Positions 16,277 through 25,910 of a stretch of DNA of 64,000 bases are shown here, one piece after another. Origin of the DNA: UKL13-2 sp044229235 (GTDB lineage Bacteria > Pseudomonadota > Gammaproteobacteria > Burkholderiales > Usitatibacteraceae). Each line of letters begins with the position of its first letter. Position 1 is the stretch's first letter. Under the pieces are notes generated by a model that was not told where the DNA came from, made no database searches, and saw only the letters and a list, made by a program, of their open reading frames with translations. The stretch is taken from the NCBI GenBank assembly GCA_044229235.1, contig JBGATH010000010.1, forward strand, positions 1 to 64,000, written 5' to 3'. Made by a program: the position numbers and the translations under genes.

Positions 16277-17716
16277 TCAGTCCCGCGTCACCCGCAGCAC
16301 TTCTTCCTGCGAAGTCACTCCCGCAGCCACCCAGCGCTGGCCATCTTCACGCAGGCTCACCATGCCGTTGGCCATGGCCGCCACGGCAATGTCGCGTTCG
16401 GAAGCGCCGTCGTGAATCAGCTTGCGCAGGCTTTCATTCACGCTCAGCAATTCGTAAATCCCGGTGCGTCCCTTGAATTCATCTTTCTTGCCCGGCACCA
16501 GCTTGCGCACCAGCCGCTGGGCAAGCACGCCGGACAGCGTCGAGGCCAGCAAGTAGGGTTCCACCCCCATGTCCACCAGGCGCGTGACGGCGCCGGCCGC
16601 CGAATTGGTGTGCAGCGTGGCCAGCACCAGGTGGCCGGTGAGCGAAGCCTGCACCGCGATCTGCGCGGTTTCGATGTCGCGGATCTCGCCGATCATGATC
16701 ACGTCCGGGTCCTGCCGCAGGATGGCACGCAGGGCGCGGGCGAAGGTCATGTCGATCTTGGGGTTGACCTGGGTCTGGCCGACGCCGTCGAGGTCGTACT
16801 CGATCGGGTCTTCCACCGTCATCATGTTGCGGGTGGTGGCATCGAGCCTCGACAGGGCCGCATACAGCGTAGTGGTCTTGCCGGAACCGGTCGGGCCGGT
16901 GACGAGGATGATGCCGTGCGGCTGCTGGATCAGTTCATCCAGCGTGGCCAGCATATCGGCGGCCATGCCGAGGCCGTTCAGCGTCAGGCGCCCGGCCTGC
17001 TTGTCGAGCAAACGCAGCACCACGCGTTCACCGTGGCCGGTGGGCAGCGTTGAAACCCGCACGTCCACCGGATGCCCGGCAATACGAAGCATGATGCGGC
17101 CGTCCTGCGGCAGGCGCTTCTCGGCGATGTCGAGTTCGGCCATCACTTTGACTCGCGACACCATGGCGGCATGCAGCGAGCGCTTGGGCTCGACCACATC
17201 GCGCAGCGTGCCATCGACGCGAAACCGCACCAGCGAGCGGCGTTCAAAAATTTCCAGGTGAATGTCCGAGGCGTTCTCGCGCACCGCCTGCGTCAGCAGC
17301 GCATTGATGAGCTTGATGATGGGCGCATCGTTCTCGGTTTCGAGCAGGTCGGTGATCTCGGGCAGCGATTCGGTGAGTTGCGCGAGGTCGGTGGCGCTTT
17401 CAATGTTGCTGGCGATTTCCTGGACGGCGGCATCACCGTCGGCATTGCCGGCCGCATCGCCCCCGGCATAGGCCCTGGCCAGGCGCGAAGTGAATTCTTC
17501 CCGGGACAGCAGGACGGGTTTCAGGCTCTTGCCGGTCATGCGGCGCACTTCCGAGAGCGTGGAGGAGGCCGGGTCTGGCGCCAGCCAGACCTCGATCTCG
17601 CTGCCCGCCTGGCGTGCGGTGATGACGCCCTTTGACTTGGCGAAGTGATACGGCAGCAGCCGCACCGTTGCCGGGTCGGCAGCCGCCATCACGTCGCGTA
17701 CGTCGGAGGCGCCCAT
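16277..17716 (-). CDS. gspE: Type II secretion ATPase E
   Basis: The 479-residue GspE powers pseudopilus assembly. It has the N-terminal GspL-binding domain, Walker A GPTGSGKT (274-281), an Asp box around 300-310 (VEDPIEYD), Walker B with IGEIRD (342-347) and the His box ATLHTN (366-371). The tetracysteine zinc module (CxxC...CxxC) that normally sits after LAQRLVR is absent: the chain goes straight from LVRKLVPGKKDEF to KGRTGIYELL. It is 2 bases from gspD, so the two are translated together. Confidence 0.93.
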   Translation of the reverse strand: MGASDVRDVMAAADPATVRLLPYHFAKSKGVITARQAGSEIEVWLAPDPASSTLSEVRRMTGKSLKPVLLSREEFTSRLARAYAGGDAAGNADGDAAVQEIASNIESATDLAQLTESLPEITDLLETENDAPIIKLINALLTQAVRENASDIHLEIFERRSLVRFRVDGTLRDVVEPKRSLHAAMVSRVKVMAELDIAEKRLPQDGRIMLRIAGHPVDVRVSTLPTGHGERVVLRLLDKQAGRLTLNGLGMAADMLATLDELIQQPHGIILVTGPTGSGKTTTLYAALSRLDATTRNMMTVEDPIEYDLDGVGQTQVNPKIDMTFARALRAILRQDPDVIMIGEIRDIETAQIAVQASLTGHLVLATLHTNSAAGAVTRLVDMGVEPYLLASTLSGVLAQRLVRKLVPGKKDEFKGRTGIYELLSVNESLRKLIHDGASERDIAVAAMANGMVSLREDGQRWVAAGVTSQEEVLRVTRD

Positions 17717-17718
17717 GC

Positions 17719-19749
17719 CTATTTCTTGTCCGGTGCCGGAGCAGGGACCGGGGCGGACACCGGTGCCAGCGGCGGCAGCTGCGCCGAGCCGGTCGGCGGC
17801 AATAGCGACTCGCCTTCCCTGACGAACGTTCCCTGCTCGTTGCGGATGAAGTCGTAGCGCTCGCCGGTGAGATGGTTGGCAGATTGGCCGTCGCGCAGCA
17901 CGTAGGGGCGCAGGAACACCATCAGGTTGGTCTTGTCGCGGCTCTTGCTTTGGTACTTGAACAGGTTGCCGATGACCGGCAGGTCGCCCAGGAGGGGGAC
18001 CTGGCTGTTGTTGTTCTTGGTGTCGTCGGAAATGAGGCCGCCGATCACCACGATCTGGCCGTCATCGACCAGCACGGTGTTTTCCACCGAGCGCTTGTTG
18101 GTGATGAGGTCGGCAGACTTGACGCTGCTGGTGGTGGGCACCACGCTGGAAACTTCCAGGAACGTCTTGAGCTTGACCGCGCCACCCTCGGCCACCTGCG
18201 GCGTGACCTTGAGCGTGATACCGACGTCCTTGCGTTCGATGGTCTGGAACGGGTTGCTGGAGGCGTTGTTGGTCTGGGTGTAGCTGCCGGTCACGAACGG
18301 TACGTTCTGGCCGGACACGAATTTGGCTTCCTCGTTATCGAGCGTGAGGATGTTGGGCCGCGACAGGATGTTGCCTTTCTGGTTGTCTTCCAGGGCGCGC
18401 GCCAGCATGCCGAGGTTGATGACTTCGCCGACGCCGGGGATGTTCACCCTGCCACGGACGATGCCGACGTTCAAACCGCCGCCGACCGTGCCGATGCCCT
18501 GCGCGGCGGTAATGATGTTCTGGCCGGTGGTGCCGAAGTTGGTGCCGCCGATGACCTGTGCGCCGCCCGACTTGTTGATGCCGGTGAGGTCTTGCCACTG
18601 GATGCCGAACTCCGACGACACCGAGGCGCTGACTTCGACGATGAGTGCATCGACGAACACCTGCGCGCGGCGCGCGTCGAGCTTGTCGATGACGGTGCGC
18701 AGGGAGTTGTAGACGTTGTCCGGGGCGATGATGACCAGCGAATTGGTCGCTGGGTAGGCCTGGATGGTGCTGGGTGTGGCCGGTGTTGCAGAGGCGGCGA
18801 TGCTGGCCGGGGTGGTGGTGGCGGTCAGCGCGGCAGGCGTGGATGACGCCGGCGTGCCGGAGGCGCTCATCAGCGCGCGCAGCGTCTCAGCGAGTTTGAT
18901 GGCCTCGGCATTGCGCAGGTACACCACATGGATGTTGCCGCCGGCAGCGGTCGGGGTATCCAGCCCGGCGACGAAGGCCTTGACCCGTGAAATCAGCGCC
19001 GGCGTGTCGGCGCGGATGATGAGGCTGTTGGTGCGCGGCTCCACACCGAGGTTGACCTTGGGCGGCACGCCGGGCGCGGCCGGATTGATGGTGGCTTCGG
19101 GCATCACGCCCTTCAACAGGCTGGCGACGTCTACCGCGCTGGCGAACTGCAGCTTCATCATCTGCAGTTCTGAGCTGCCCTGCACGTCGAGATAGGAAAT
19201 GATCTTGGCGATGCGTTTGACGTTCTCGGCATAGTCGGTAATGACGATCGAATTGCTGCCCGGGTAGGCGCCGATGAAGTTGTTGGGCGGCACCAGCGGA
19301 CGCAGCATGGTGGCCAGCTGCGCGGCATTTTCATGCTGCAGCACCAACACTTCGGTGACGACACGGTCGCCGGAAATGCTCGACTTGGGGTCCACCACGG
19401 TGCCGTTGGTCTTGGCGTCGGACTCGGGCACGATTTTCACCACGCCGCGCTCCTCGATGGCGGCGTAGCCGTGCACCCGCAGCGCCGAGAGCAGGATCGG
19501 GTAGGCCGCGTCGCGCGGCACCGGCGTGTTCCACAGCAGGTTCATGTTGCCTGTCACGCGCGGATCGATGATGAAGTTCTTGCCGGTGTGCTTGCCGATA
19601 GCCTGCACCACCGAAGGAATGTCGGCGTTGACGAAATTCAGGGTGACCGTGTCCTGCGCATGCGCAGGCAGCGGTGCGGACAGCAGCAGGGTGGCGGCGG
19701 TGCCGAGGGCGGCGATGGCGCGGCGCAGGTCGAGCGAGGTTCGGTGCAT
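17719..19749 (-). CDS. gspD: Type II secretion outer-membrane secretin D
   Basis: The 676-residue secretin forms the outer-membrane channel. A signal peptide ends near AHA-QD (residue 32); N0 (about 33-110), N1-N3 domains and the C-terminal secretin domain follow, with the signature VPLLGDLPVIGNLFKY and FLRPYVL. An Ala/Thr/Pro-rich low-complexity loop (about 320-355) interrupts N3. The C-terminal tail is Pro-rich and may be an S-domain for a pilotin, which is a guess. The start at 19749 has GGGA upstream and places the signal peptide correctly. No gspC lies upstream. Confidence 0.95.
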   Translation of the reverse strand: MHRTSLDLRRAIAALGTAATLLLSAPLPAHAQDTVTLNFVNADIPSVVQAIGKHTGKNFIIDPRVTGNMNLLWNTPVPRDAAYPILLSALRVHGYAAIEERGVVKIVPESDAKTNGTVVDPKSSISGDRVVTEVLVLQHENAAQLATMLRPLVPPNNFIGAYPGSNSIVITDYAENVKRIAKIISYLDVQGSSELQMMKLQFASAVDVASLLKGVMPEATINPAAPGVPPKVNLGVEPRTNSLIIRADTPALISRVKAFVAGLDTPTAAGGNIHVVYLRNAEAIKLAETLRALMSASGTPASSTPAALTATTTPASIAASATPATPSTIQAYPATNSLVIIAPDNVYNSLRTVIDKLDARRAQVFVDALIVEVSASVSSEFGIQWQDLTGINKSGGAQVIGGTNFGTTGQNIITAAQGIGTVGGGLNVGIVRGRVNIPGVGEVINLGMLARALEDNQKGNILSRPNILTLDNEEAKFVSGQNVPFVTGSYTQTNNASSNPFQTIERKDVGITLKVTPQVAEGGAVKLKTFLEVSSVVPTTSSVKSADLITNKRSVENTVLVDDGQIVVIGGLISDDTKNNNSQVPLLGDLPVIGNLFKYQSKSRDKTNLMVFLRPYVLRDGQSANHLTGERYDFIRNEQGTFVREGESLLPPTGSAQLPPLAPVSAPVPAPAPDKK

Positions 19750-19848
19750 CACATTCCCAGTCGTAAATAGCTCGGGGGATTGTACGTCATGCATGTTGAA
19801 AATGTATGCCTGCACACGCCGGGAGCCGGGTCGCGGCGATGGGCAATC

Positions 19849-19908
19849 TCAAGCACTGGCGCGGCTGACAGGGCAAAAATGGCTGGAAACGCCCGCCATT
19901 GCTCGCTT
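19849..19908. repeat. Copy 3 of dispersed palindrome in the gspD upstream region
   Basis: CAAGCACTGGCGCGGCTGACAG starts the left arm and CGCCCGCCATTGCTCG forms a diverged right arm. The spacer 19750-20113 holds this copy, the putative promoters of the divergent gspD and acyl-CoA synthetase genes, and no recognised gene. Confidence 0.6.
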
Positions 19909-20113
19909 GCCTGCCGAGCGAACTTCCAGAAACCGTCGCGAGCGGCCAAAGTTCGTGTCGAGGAGCGGACACGTACGAGAGTACGCAGAGCACCGGAGGC
20001 GCGAAATTTGGCCGCGCAGTAGGTTAATGGAAGTTCCCCCAAGTTTCGGGGCGTATGCGGAATGTGCTGTAATGACAGCAGTAATCCGCCCTCCTGCAAC
20101 GGCTCCGCTCATC

Positions 20114-21748
20114 ATGACGCCCTACGATCACGGCCTGGACAAGAATCCGGCCAACCACGCCCCGCTCACGCCCCTGTCCTTTCTGCCCAAGACCGCCGCG
20201 ATCTACCCGGAGCGGGTGGCCGTCATCCATGGCGATTTGCGCCGCACCTGGGCCGAGGTCTATGCGCGCTGCCGGCGGCTCGCCAGCGCGCTGCAACAGC
20301 GTGGGGTGGCAAAGGGCACCACGGTCGCGGCGATGCTGGCTAACACCCCGGAAATGGTCGAAATGCACTTCGGCCCGGCCATGATCGGCGCCGTGCTCAA
20401 TACCCTCAACACCCGGCTCGATGCCGAGGCCATCGCGTTCATGCTGGATCACGGCGAGGCCAAGGTGCTGGTGACGGATCGCGAATTCGCGCCCACGGTG
20501 GAACGCGCGCTGGCGCTGTGCGCCAACAAACCGCTGGTCATCGACGTTGACGACCCGGTGTACGACGGCAGTAACAAAAAAGTCGGGGAACTCGATTACG
20601 AAGCCTTCATCGCCGGCGGCGACCCGGCGTTCGAATGGCAGATGCCCGGCGACGAGTGGGATGCCATCTCCCTCAATTACACCTCGGGCACCACCGGCAA
20701 CCCGAAAGGCGTGGTCTACCACCACCGTGGCGCACACCTCAATGCCGTCGGCAACATCCTCGAATGGTCGATGCCGAAACACGCCATCTACCTGTGGACC
20801 CTGCCGATGTTCCACTGCAACGGCTGGTGTTTCCCGTGGACCGTGGCGGCCAATGCGGGCACCCATGTCTGCCTGCGCCGGGTGGATCCGAAACTCATTT
20901 TCCAGCTGATCCGCGAACACAAGGTGTCGCATTACTGCGGCGCGCCGATCGTGCATTCGATGATCATCAACGCACCAGCGGAATTGCGCGCCGGCATCGA
21001 TCACAAGGTGAGCGCCATGGTGGCCGGCGCGGCGCCTCCGGGGGCGATGATCGAGGGCATGGCGCGCCTCGGCTTCGACCTGACCCACGTTTACGGCCTG
21101 ACCGAGGTGTACGGTCCTGCCGGCGTCTGCGCGAAACATACCGAGTGGCAGTCACTGTCGATCGAAGAGCAGTCGCGCCTCAACGGCCGCCAGGGCGTGG
21201 CCTACCTGCTGCAGGAAGGCATGACGGTGCTTGATCCCGTCACCATGAACCCCGTGCCGGCGGACGGCGAGACCATGGGCGAAATCATGTTCCGCGGCAA
21301 CATCACCATGAAGGGCTACCTGAAAAATCCGCAGGCCACCGCGGATGCATTCCGCGGCGGCTGGTTCCACTCGGGCGACCTGGCCGTGCTGCACGCCGAC
21401 GGCTACGCCAAGATCAAGGACCGTTCCAAGGACATCATCATCTCCGGCGGCGAGAACATTTCCTCGCAGGAAGTCGAGGATGTCATCTGCCGCCATGCGG
21501 CGGTGATGCTGGCGGCCGTGGTGGCCTTGCCCGACGACAAGTGGGGTGAAGTGCCGTGCGCGTTTGTCGAGCTGAAGGACGGCGCCGTTGCGACCGAGGC
21601 GGAACTGTTGGACTTCTGCCGCGAACGCATGGCGCGCTTCAAGGTGCCCAAGCGCTTTGTTTTCCGTCCATTGCCCAAGACATCGACTGGCAAGATCCAG
21701 AAATTCGTGCTGCGGGAATGGGCGCGCAGCGCGGCGGCGATTGAGTAA
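20114..21748 (+). CDS. Acyl-CoA synthetase (AMP-forming)
   Basis: The 544-residue ligase activates a carboxylic acid with ATP and CoA through an acyl-adenylate. Core motifs are YTSGTTGNPKG (189-199), YGLTE (327-331), GWFHSGD (416-422) and the C-terminal PKTSTGKIQK with catalytic Lys527. The overall pattern fits the short/medium-chain and methylmercaptopropionate group rather than long-chain FadD, but the substrate is not certain. The ATG at 20114 is preferred because it gives the usual N-terminus; another ATG lies at 20072. It is divergent from gspD. Confidence 0.88.
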   Translation: MTPYDHGLDKNPANHAPLTPLSFLPKTAAIYPERVAVIHGDLRRTWAEVYARCRRLASALQQRGVAKGTTVAAMLANTPEMVEMHFGPAMIGAVLNTLNTRLDAEAIAFMLDHGEAKVLVTDREFAPTVERALALCANKPLVIDVDDPVYDGSNKKVGELDYEAFIAGGDPAFEWQMPGDEWDAISLNYTSGTTGNPKGVVYHHRGAHLNAVGNILEWSMPKHAIYLWTLPMFHCNGWCFPWTVAANAGTHVCLRRVDPKLIFQLIREHKVSHYCGAPIVHSMIINAPAELRAGIDHKVSAMVAGAAPPGAMIEGMARLGFDLTHVYGLTEVYGPAGVCAKHTEWQSLSIEEQSRLNGRQGVAYLLQEGMTVLDPVTMNPVPADGETMGEIMFRGNITMKGYLKNPQATADAFRGGWFHSGDLAVLHADGYAKIKDRSKDIIISGGENISSQEVEDVICRHAAVMLAAVVALPDDKWGEVPCAFVELKDGAVATEAELLDFCRERMARFKVPKRFVFRPLPKTSTGKIQKFVLREWARSAAAIE

Positions 21749-21782
21749 GTCTGAATCCGTGCTCGCGGAAACAAGAAGAAAT

Positions 21783-21945
21783 CAGAGGCCCCCGCCTGCG
21801 CGGGGGCGACAATTCAGAGAGTACGTATCTTTTTGTCGCCCCCGCGAAGGCGGGGGCCTCTGATGTTTCAACCCTGTGTTTCAATCCGGCCAGGAAAAAG
21901 TGCTCTCGTTTTTTTGTCGCCCCCGCGAAGGCGGGGGCCTCTGAT
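21783..21945. repeat. Three GC-rich palindromes (GCCCCCGC family)
   Basis: AGAGGCCCCCGCCTGCGCGG (from 21784), then GTCGCCCCCGCGAAGGCGGG (from 21835) and the same again (from 21917) form one inverted and two direct copies. The first and second can pair into a long hairpin. They fill the gap between the acyl-CoA synthetase and the GIY-YIG gene. Confidence 0.7.
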
Positions 21946-21972
21946 GTTCCAACTCCATGTTTCGAACTGGTA

Positions 21973-22257
21973 ATGCCCTACTACGTCTACCTCCTCACCA
22001 CCAAACGCGACGGACCGCTTTATTGTGGTGTCACCAACGATCTCGTGCGGCGGACCTGGGAGCACCAGGAAGGATTTGTTCAAGGATTCACCAGCAAATA
22101 CCAGATCAAGAAGCTTGTCTGGTACGAAGTACATGAGGATGTGAAAGAAGCCATCACGCGCGAAAAACGCATCAAGAAGTGGAACCGCGCATGGAAATTG
22201 CGCATCATTGGCGAGATGAACCCGTACTGGAATGATTTGAGCAAGGAAATCGCGTGA
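21973..22257 (+). CDS. GIY-YIG nuclease-superfamily protein
   Basis: This 94-residue protein is a stand-alone GIY-YIG domain of the UPF0213/YhbQ-like group. YYVYLL (3-8) and YCGVTNDLVRR (17-27) are the two GIY-YIG strands with the catalytic Arg, and Glu30/His31 follow. Members are widespread and their role is mostly unknown. Its stop overlaps the GTG start of the next gene (GTGA), yet the two products have no obvious link. Repeats directly upstream suggest that the gene sits in a variable spacer. Confidence 0.85.
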   Translation: MPYYVYLLTTKRDGPLYCGVTNDLVRRTWEHQEGFVQGFTSKYQIKKLVWYEVHEDVKEAITREKRIKKWNRAWKLRIIGEMNPYWNDLSKEIA

Positions 22258-23108
22258 CCGAACCCCGACACCACACCTGCCTCGGCCTGTCGCCGAAAGG
22301 CTTTCACAAGCTGCACTACGTCGAGTGGGGCGATCCCGCCAACAGCAACGTCCTCATCTGCGCCCATGGCCTGACGCGCTGCGGCCGTGACTTCGATACG
22401 CTGGCGCATGCCATGAAGGATCGCTACCGGGTGATTTGCCCGGACGTGGCCGGTCGCGGCGAGAGTGAATGGCTCGCCAACAAGGCCGACTACAACTACC
22501 TGCAATACATGAATGACATGGCGGTAATCATCGGCCGCGTCACCGCCGGCGGCGCGACCGGCGTGCACTGGGTGGGCACCTCCATGGGCGGCATCATCGG
22601 CATGTTGCTGGCCTCGGAGCCGGGGACACCCATCACGCGGCTGGTGATGAACGATGTCGGCTCGTTCATTCCGAAGGCATCGCTGGAGCGTATCGGCATG
22701 TACCTGGGTGCCTCGCCGCGTTTTGCCGATTTCGATTCGGTGGTGATGGCGGTGCGCGCGGTCAGCCCGTTCGGCGAGATGTCCGACGAAACCTGGAATG
22801 CGCTGACGGTGCCGCTGGTCAAGCAGCAGGCAGACGGCAGCTGGAAATTCCGCTACGACCCCGGCATCAACGAGGCGTTTCGCGAAGGCGCGGCGCAGGA
22901 CGTGGACCTGTCCGCGTTCTGGAACAAATTGACCTGTCCGGTGCTGGTCACGCGCGGTGCGGATTCGGACCTGCTGCTGCGCGAGACCTTTGACGCGATG
23001 TGCCGAAAGTCGGGCGTGCGCGGGGTCGAGTTTCCGCACGTCGGCCACGCGCCGATGTTCCAGGACGACTCGCAGATCGCCCCGGTCCGCGAGTTCCTGC
23101 TGGCCTGA
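22254..23108 (+). CDS. Alpha/beta hydrolase
   Basis: The 284-residue protein has the alpha/beta-hydrolase fold with an HG segment (AHGLTRCGRD, about 35-44), a nucleophile elbow GTSMGG (Ser nucleophile) and a C-terminal VGHAPMF with the catalytic His. The acid is probably the Asp in RGADSDLLL. The substrate is unknown; esters or lactones are plausible. The GTG start overlaps the preceding stop by four bases. It converges with the ABC permease gene, leaving 10 bases between them. Confidence 0.82.
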   Translation: MTEPRHHTCLGLSPKGFHKLHYVEWGDPANSNVLICAHGLTRCGRDFDTLAHAMKDRYRVICPDVAGRGESEWLANKADYNYLQYMNDMAVIIGRVTAGGATGVHWVGTSMGGIIGMLLASEPGTPITRLVMNDVGSFIPKASLERIGMYLGASPRFADFDSVVMAVRAVSPFGEMSDETWNALTVPLVKQQADGSWKFRYDPGINEAFREGAAQDVDLSAFWNKLTCPVLVTRGADSDLLLRETFDAMCRKSGVRGVEFPHVGHAPMFQDDSQIAPVREFLLA

Positions 23109-23118
23109 AGCGGACCGG

Positions 23119-24420
23119 CTATTCGCTCCACTGGAAGCGCCACAGCGCCACGGCAAACATTACCGCGCTGAAGGCCAGCAGCACACCCACCGGTGCTACC
23201 GCCGCGTCGATGCCCAGGCCGCGCCAGGTCATGGCGGCGAAACCGTCGATTGCCCACCGCGTTGGAATGGCCAGCGAAGCGCTTTGCAGCCATTCCGGGA
23301 ACACGAACGAGGGCACCCAGGCGCCTCCCATCATGACCAGGATCAGCGTCGCAAAGATGGCAATGCCGCGCGTCACCTCGGGGTTGTTGCCGATGGCCGC
23401 CAGCAGCAGGCCGAAGCTGGACGTGAGCAGCGCGAAGGCAATCATCACTGCCGCGAAGCCGATCACGCTGCCTTCGATGCGCACGCCGAAAAACAGCATG
23501 CCGGCGGCGAAAATGCCCGACATGAGGATGATGGCGATGAGCGAGGTGCTGATCACGGTGCTGCCCAGCAGGGTGGCACGGGTGACGGGCGCCGCGCGCA
23601 GGCGTTTCCACAGGCCCATGCGCCGCGCCAGCAGCAGGCCGATGCCGATGTCGATGCCCATGAACATCAGGAACTGCACGGTCATGCCGGCGAAGGAATG
23701 CGTGTAACTGTTGTAACGGGTCTCGCGGCTGGAGGTAACTTCGGCGGCCTTTGTGCTGAAGGGCATGTCGAAGCCGCGGCCGGGCGCGGCCGTGGCGCCA
23801 TTGTTGGCAGCGGTGGCAGTGGCGGCGTCGCGCTGCTGCACACGCTCGATGCTTTCAAACATGTTCAGCAGGTCGCGCTTACCCGCTTCGCCGATGTCTT
23901 TTGATGTGGCCACCTGGTCGCGCAGGTCCGCGAACAGCGGGCTGTTGGCGGTGAACATGGATTGCGTCACGGCTTTCATGACGTGCTGCGTGAGCAGGCC
24001 GCGCACCATCGGCATGACCATCGATTGCGACGGATCGTAGTGCACGGTGATTTCCGGTTTGGCGCCGGGGCCGAACAGCGCGCGGCCCGCGTCCTTGCCG
24101 AACTGCGGTGGCAACACCACGGCGGCGCGCAACTTGCCGCGCTTGACTTCTTCCAGTGCCGCGCCGGCCTCCATGACCTGCACCTTGAAGGCGGTGTCCG
24201 AATTAAGGCCGGCCAGTATCTGTTTTGAAACCGCACTGGCATCCTGGTCAACCACGGCGATCGGCACGGCCGAGGGCTTCTTGTCGCCGCTGCCAAACAT
24301 GGAGCCAAAAAATGCCGCGATGGCGATGGGCGCCGCCAGGGTGACGATAAGCGCGCGCCGGTTGGAGAAATACAGCGTGAGGTCTTTGCGCACCAGCGCG
24401 AAAAGTGCCGACGTGTTCAT
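23119..24420 (-). CDS. ABC-2 type transporter permease
   Basis: The 433-residue membrane protein has one N-terminal helix (about 22-42), a large extracytoplasmic domain (about 45-230) and five or six C-terminal helices, ending with VGVLLAFSAVMFAVALWRFQW. This is the layout of ABC-2 exporters of the NatB/YhhJ kind. The 4-base overlap with the ATPase gene (ATGA) fixes the start at 24420. Substrate unknown; export of a toxic compound, sodium or an envelope component is possible. Confidence 0.85.
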   Translation of the reverse strand: MNTSALFALVRKDLTLYFSNRRALIVTLAAPIAIAAFFGSMFGSGDKKPSAVPIAVVDQDASAVSKQILAGLNSDTAFKVQVMEAGAALEEVKRGKLRAAVVLPPQFGKDAGRALFGPGAKPEITVHYDPSQSMVMPMVRGLLTQHVMKAVTQSMFTANSPLFADLRDQVATSKDIGEAGKRDLLNMFESIERVQQRDAATATAANNGATAAPGRGFDMPFSTKAAEVTSSRETRYNSYTHSFAGMTVQFLMFMGIDIGIGLLLARRMGLWKRLRAAPVTRATLLGSTVISTSLIAIILMSGIFAAGMLFFGVRIEGSVIGFAAVMIAFALLTSSFGLLLAAIGNNPEVTRGIAIFATLILVMMGGAWVPSFVFPEWLQSASLAIPTRWAIDGFAAMTWRGLGIDAAVAPVGVLLAFSAVMFAVALWRFQWSE

Positions 24421-25349
24421 GATTGTTCGTCCCGCAGTTGATGGCCGGTCAGGGTGAGGAACAGCGATTCGAGACTGACGCGGCCGGAGCGCAGGCTGCG
24501 CACCTCGTGGTGATGCTCGCCCAGCCATGCCAGCACCCGTGCCGCCGAGCCGGAGAGGGTATCCAGGGCGACGTCGATGCGGCCGTCCTGCTGGCGGGCG
24601 CTCTGCACGCCCGGCAGTCGCTGCAGTGCGGCGATGTCCACCACGCCGTTCACCTCGATCGCCAGCGACGCCGCGGCCGGCACTTGCCGATAGAGGCCGG
24701 CCAGCGTGTCGTTGGCGATGACCTTGCCGCGATCCATGATGACGATGTGATCGCACAGCCGCTCGGCTTCCTCCATGTAGTGGGTGGTGTAGACCATGGT
24801 CTTGCCGCGCGCCTTCAGGGTTTCGAGGTTTTCGAAGATGGCATTGCGGCTCTGCGGGTCGATGCCCACCGTCGGCTCATCCAGCAGCAGGATGTCGGGG
24901 TCGTGCACCAGCGCGCAGGCGATGTTCAGCCGGCGCTTCATGCCACCCGAAAACGTCGATGGCTTGTCGCCCGCGCGGTCGGCGAGGCCCACCAGTTCCA
25001 GCGCAGCCACGGCGCGATCGCGAAGCAGTGCGCCGGACAGCCCGTAGAGCGCGCCAAAGGTTTCGAGGTTGGCCAGCGCGGGAAGGTCTTCGAACAGCGC
25101 CAGGTCCTGCGGCACGAGACCGATTTTCTGCTTGGCCGGGCTGTCGTCACGCTCGATGCGCGCGCCGCCCAATGTGACGCTGCCGCCATCGGCCGGCGTC
25201 AGCCCGCAGATCATGGCGACGGTGGTGGTCTTGCCAGCGCCGTTAGGCCCCAGCAGGCCGATGATCTGGCCTGCCGAGGCGCTGAACGAGACGCCCTGAA
25301 CAACGTGGCGCCCCCCGTAGGATTTCTGTAGTTCCTGCACCTGCAGCAT
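24417..25349 (-). CDS. ABC transporter ATP-binding protein
   Basis: The 310-residue ATPase has Walker A GPNGAGKT (34-41), the signature SGGMKRR (134-140), Walker B LLLDEP (154-159) and the switch His in TTHYMEE. About 80 residues follow the ATPase core, as in CcmA/NatA-type ATPases that drive ABC-2 permeases. GGGGAGC just upstream supports the start at 25349; an ATG ten codons earlier is less likely. It forms a two-gene transporter with the overlapping permease. Confidence 0.9.
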   Translation of the reverse strand: MLQVQELQKSYGGRHVVQGVSFSASAGQIIGLLGPNGAGKTTTVAMICGLTPADGGSVTLGGARIERDDSPAKQKIGLVPQDLALFEDLPALANLETFGALYGLSGALLRDRAVAALELVGLADRAGDKPSTFSGGMKRRLNIACALVHDPDILLLDEPTVGIDPQSRNAIFENLETLKARGKTMVYTTHYMEEAERLCDHIVIMDRGKVIANDTLAGLYRQVPAAASLAIEVNGVVDIAALQRLPGVQSARQQDGRIDVALDTLSGSAARVLAWLGEHHHEVRSLRSGRVSLESLFLTLTGHQLRDEQS

Positions 25350-25481
25350 GCCCCGCTCCCCGAATGAAGATGACGGCATCGTATGGCCGGGACGGACGCA
25401 CGGCGCGGAGGTTGCGACGAATGCGGTCGTGGCCGGCGCCAGTGGCTGCCAGTCAGCGTGAACCGCGGGGCTGGAGAGCGA

Positions 25482-25811
25482 TTATTTCGCGATCGAGGCT
25501 GAGTGCAGGCCGATAACGCCGATGACGATCAAGCCAAGCGATGCCATTTTCATGGCGGTGGCCGGTTCCTTGAAATACAGGATGCCGATGGCGGCGGTGA
25601 GGGCGGTTCCCACGCCGGACCAGATGGCGTAGGCAACGCTGAGCTCGATGGTCTTGGTGGCTACCGTGTTGAGGGCGAACGCGCAGGCGTAGAACACGAA
25701 GATCATCACGCTGGGCACGAACTCGGTGAAGCCGCGTGACAGCTTCATGCAAGTGGTGCCGGCGACTTCAAACAGGATCGCGCCGGCGAGGAAGAACCAT
25801 GCTGTATTCAT
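25482..25811 (-). CDS. Small multidrug resistance (SMR) efflux protein
   Basis: The 109-residue protein has four transmembrane helices and the SMR signature: Glu in helix 1 (AGAILFEVAGTTCMKLS, the proton/substrate site, equivalent to Glu14 of EmrE), YAIWSGVG in helix 3 and a Gly-rich helix 4. The sequence is closer to EmrE/QacE (cation exporters) than to SugE. It would act as an antiparallel dimer in the inner membrane. It lies 132 bases upstream of the ABC ATPase on the same strand. Confidence 0.9.
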   Translation of the reverse strand: MNTAWFFLAGAILFEVAGTTCMKLSRGFTEFVPSVMIFVFYACAFALNTVATKTIELSVAYAIWSGVGTALTAAIGILYFKEPATAMKMASLGLIVIGVIGLHSASIAK

Positions 25812-25910
25812 CAGTCGAGTCGTGGATTCGCGGGGGGCGGTGCGGAGACGGCATTATCCGTGAAAGATACCGCCGGTTGCGCGCAGACTCGGCAGGAGGC
25901 AGCAAAGGAT

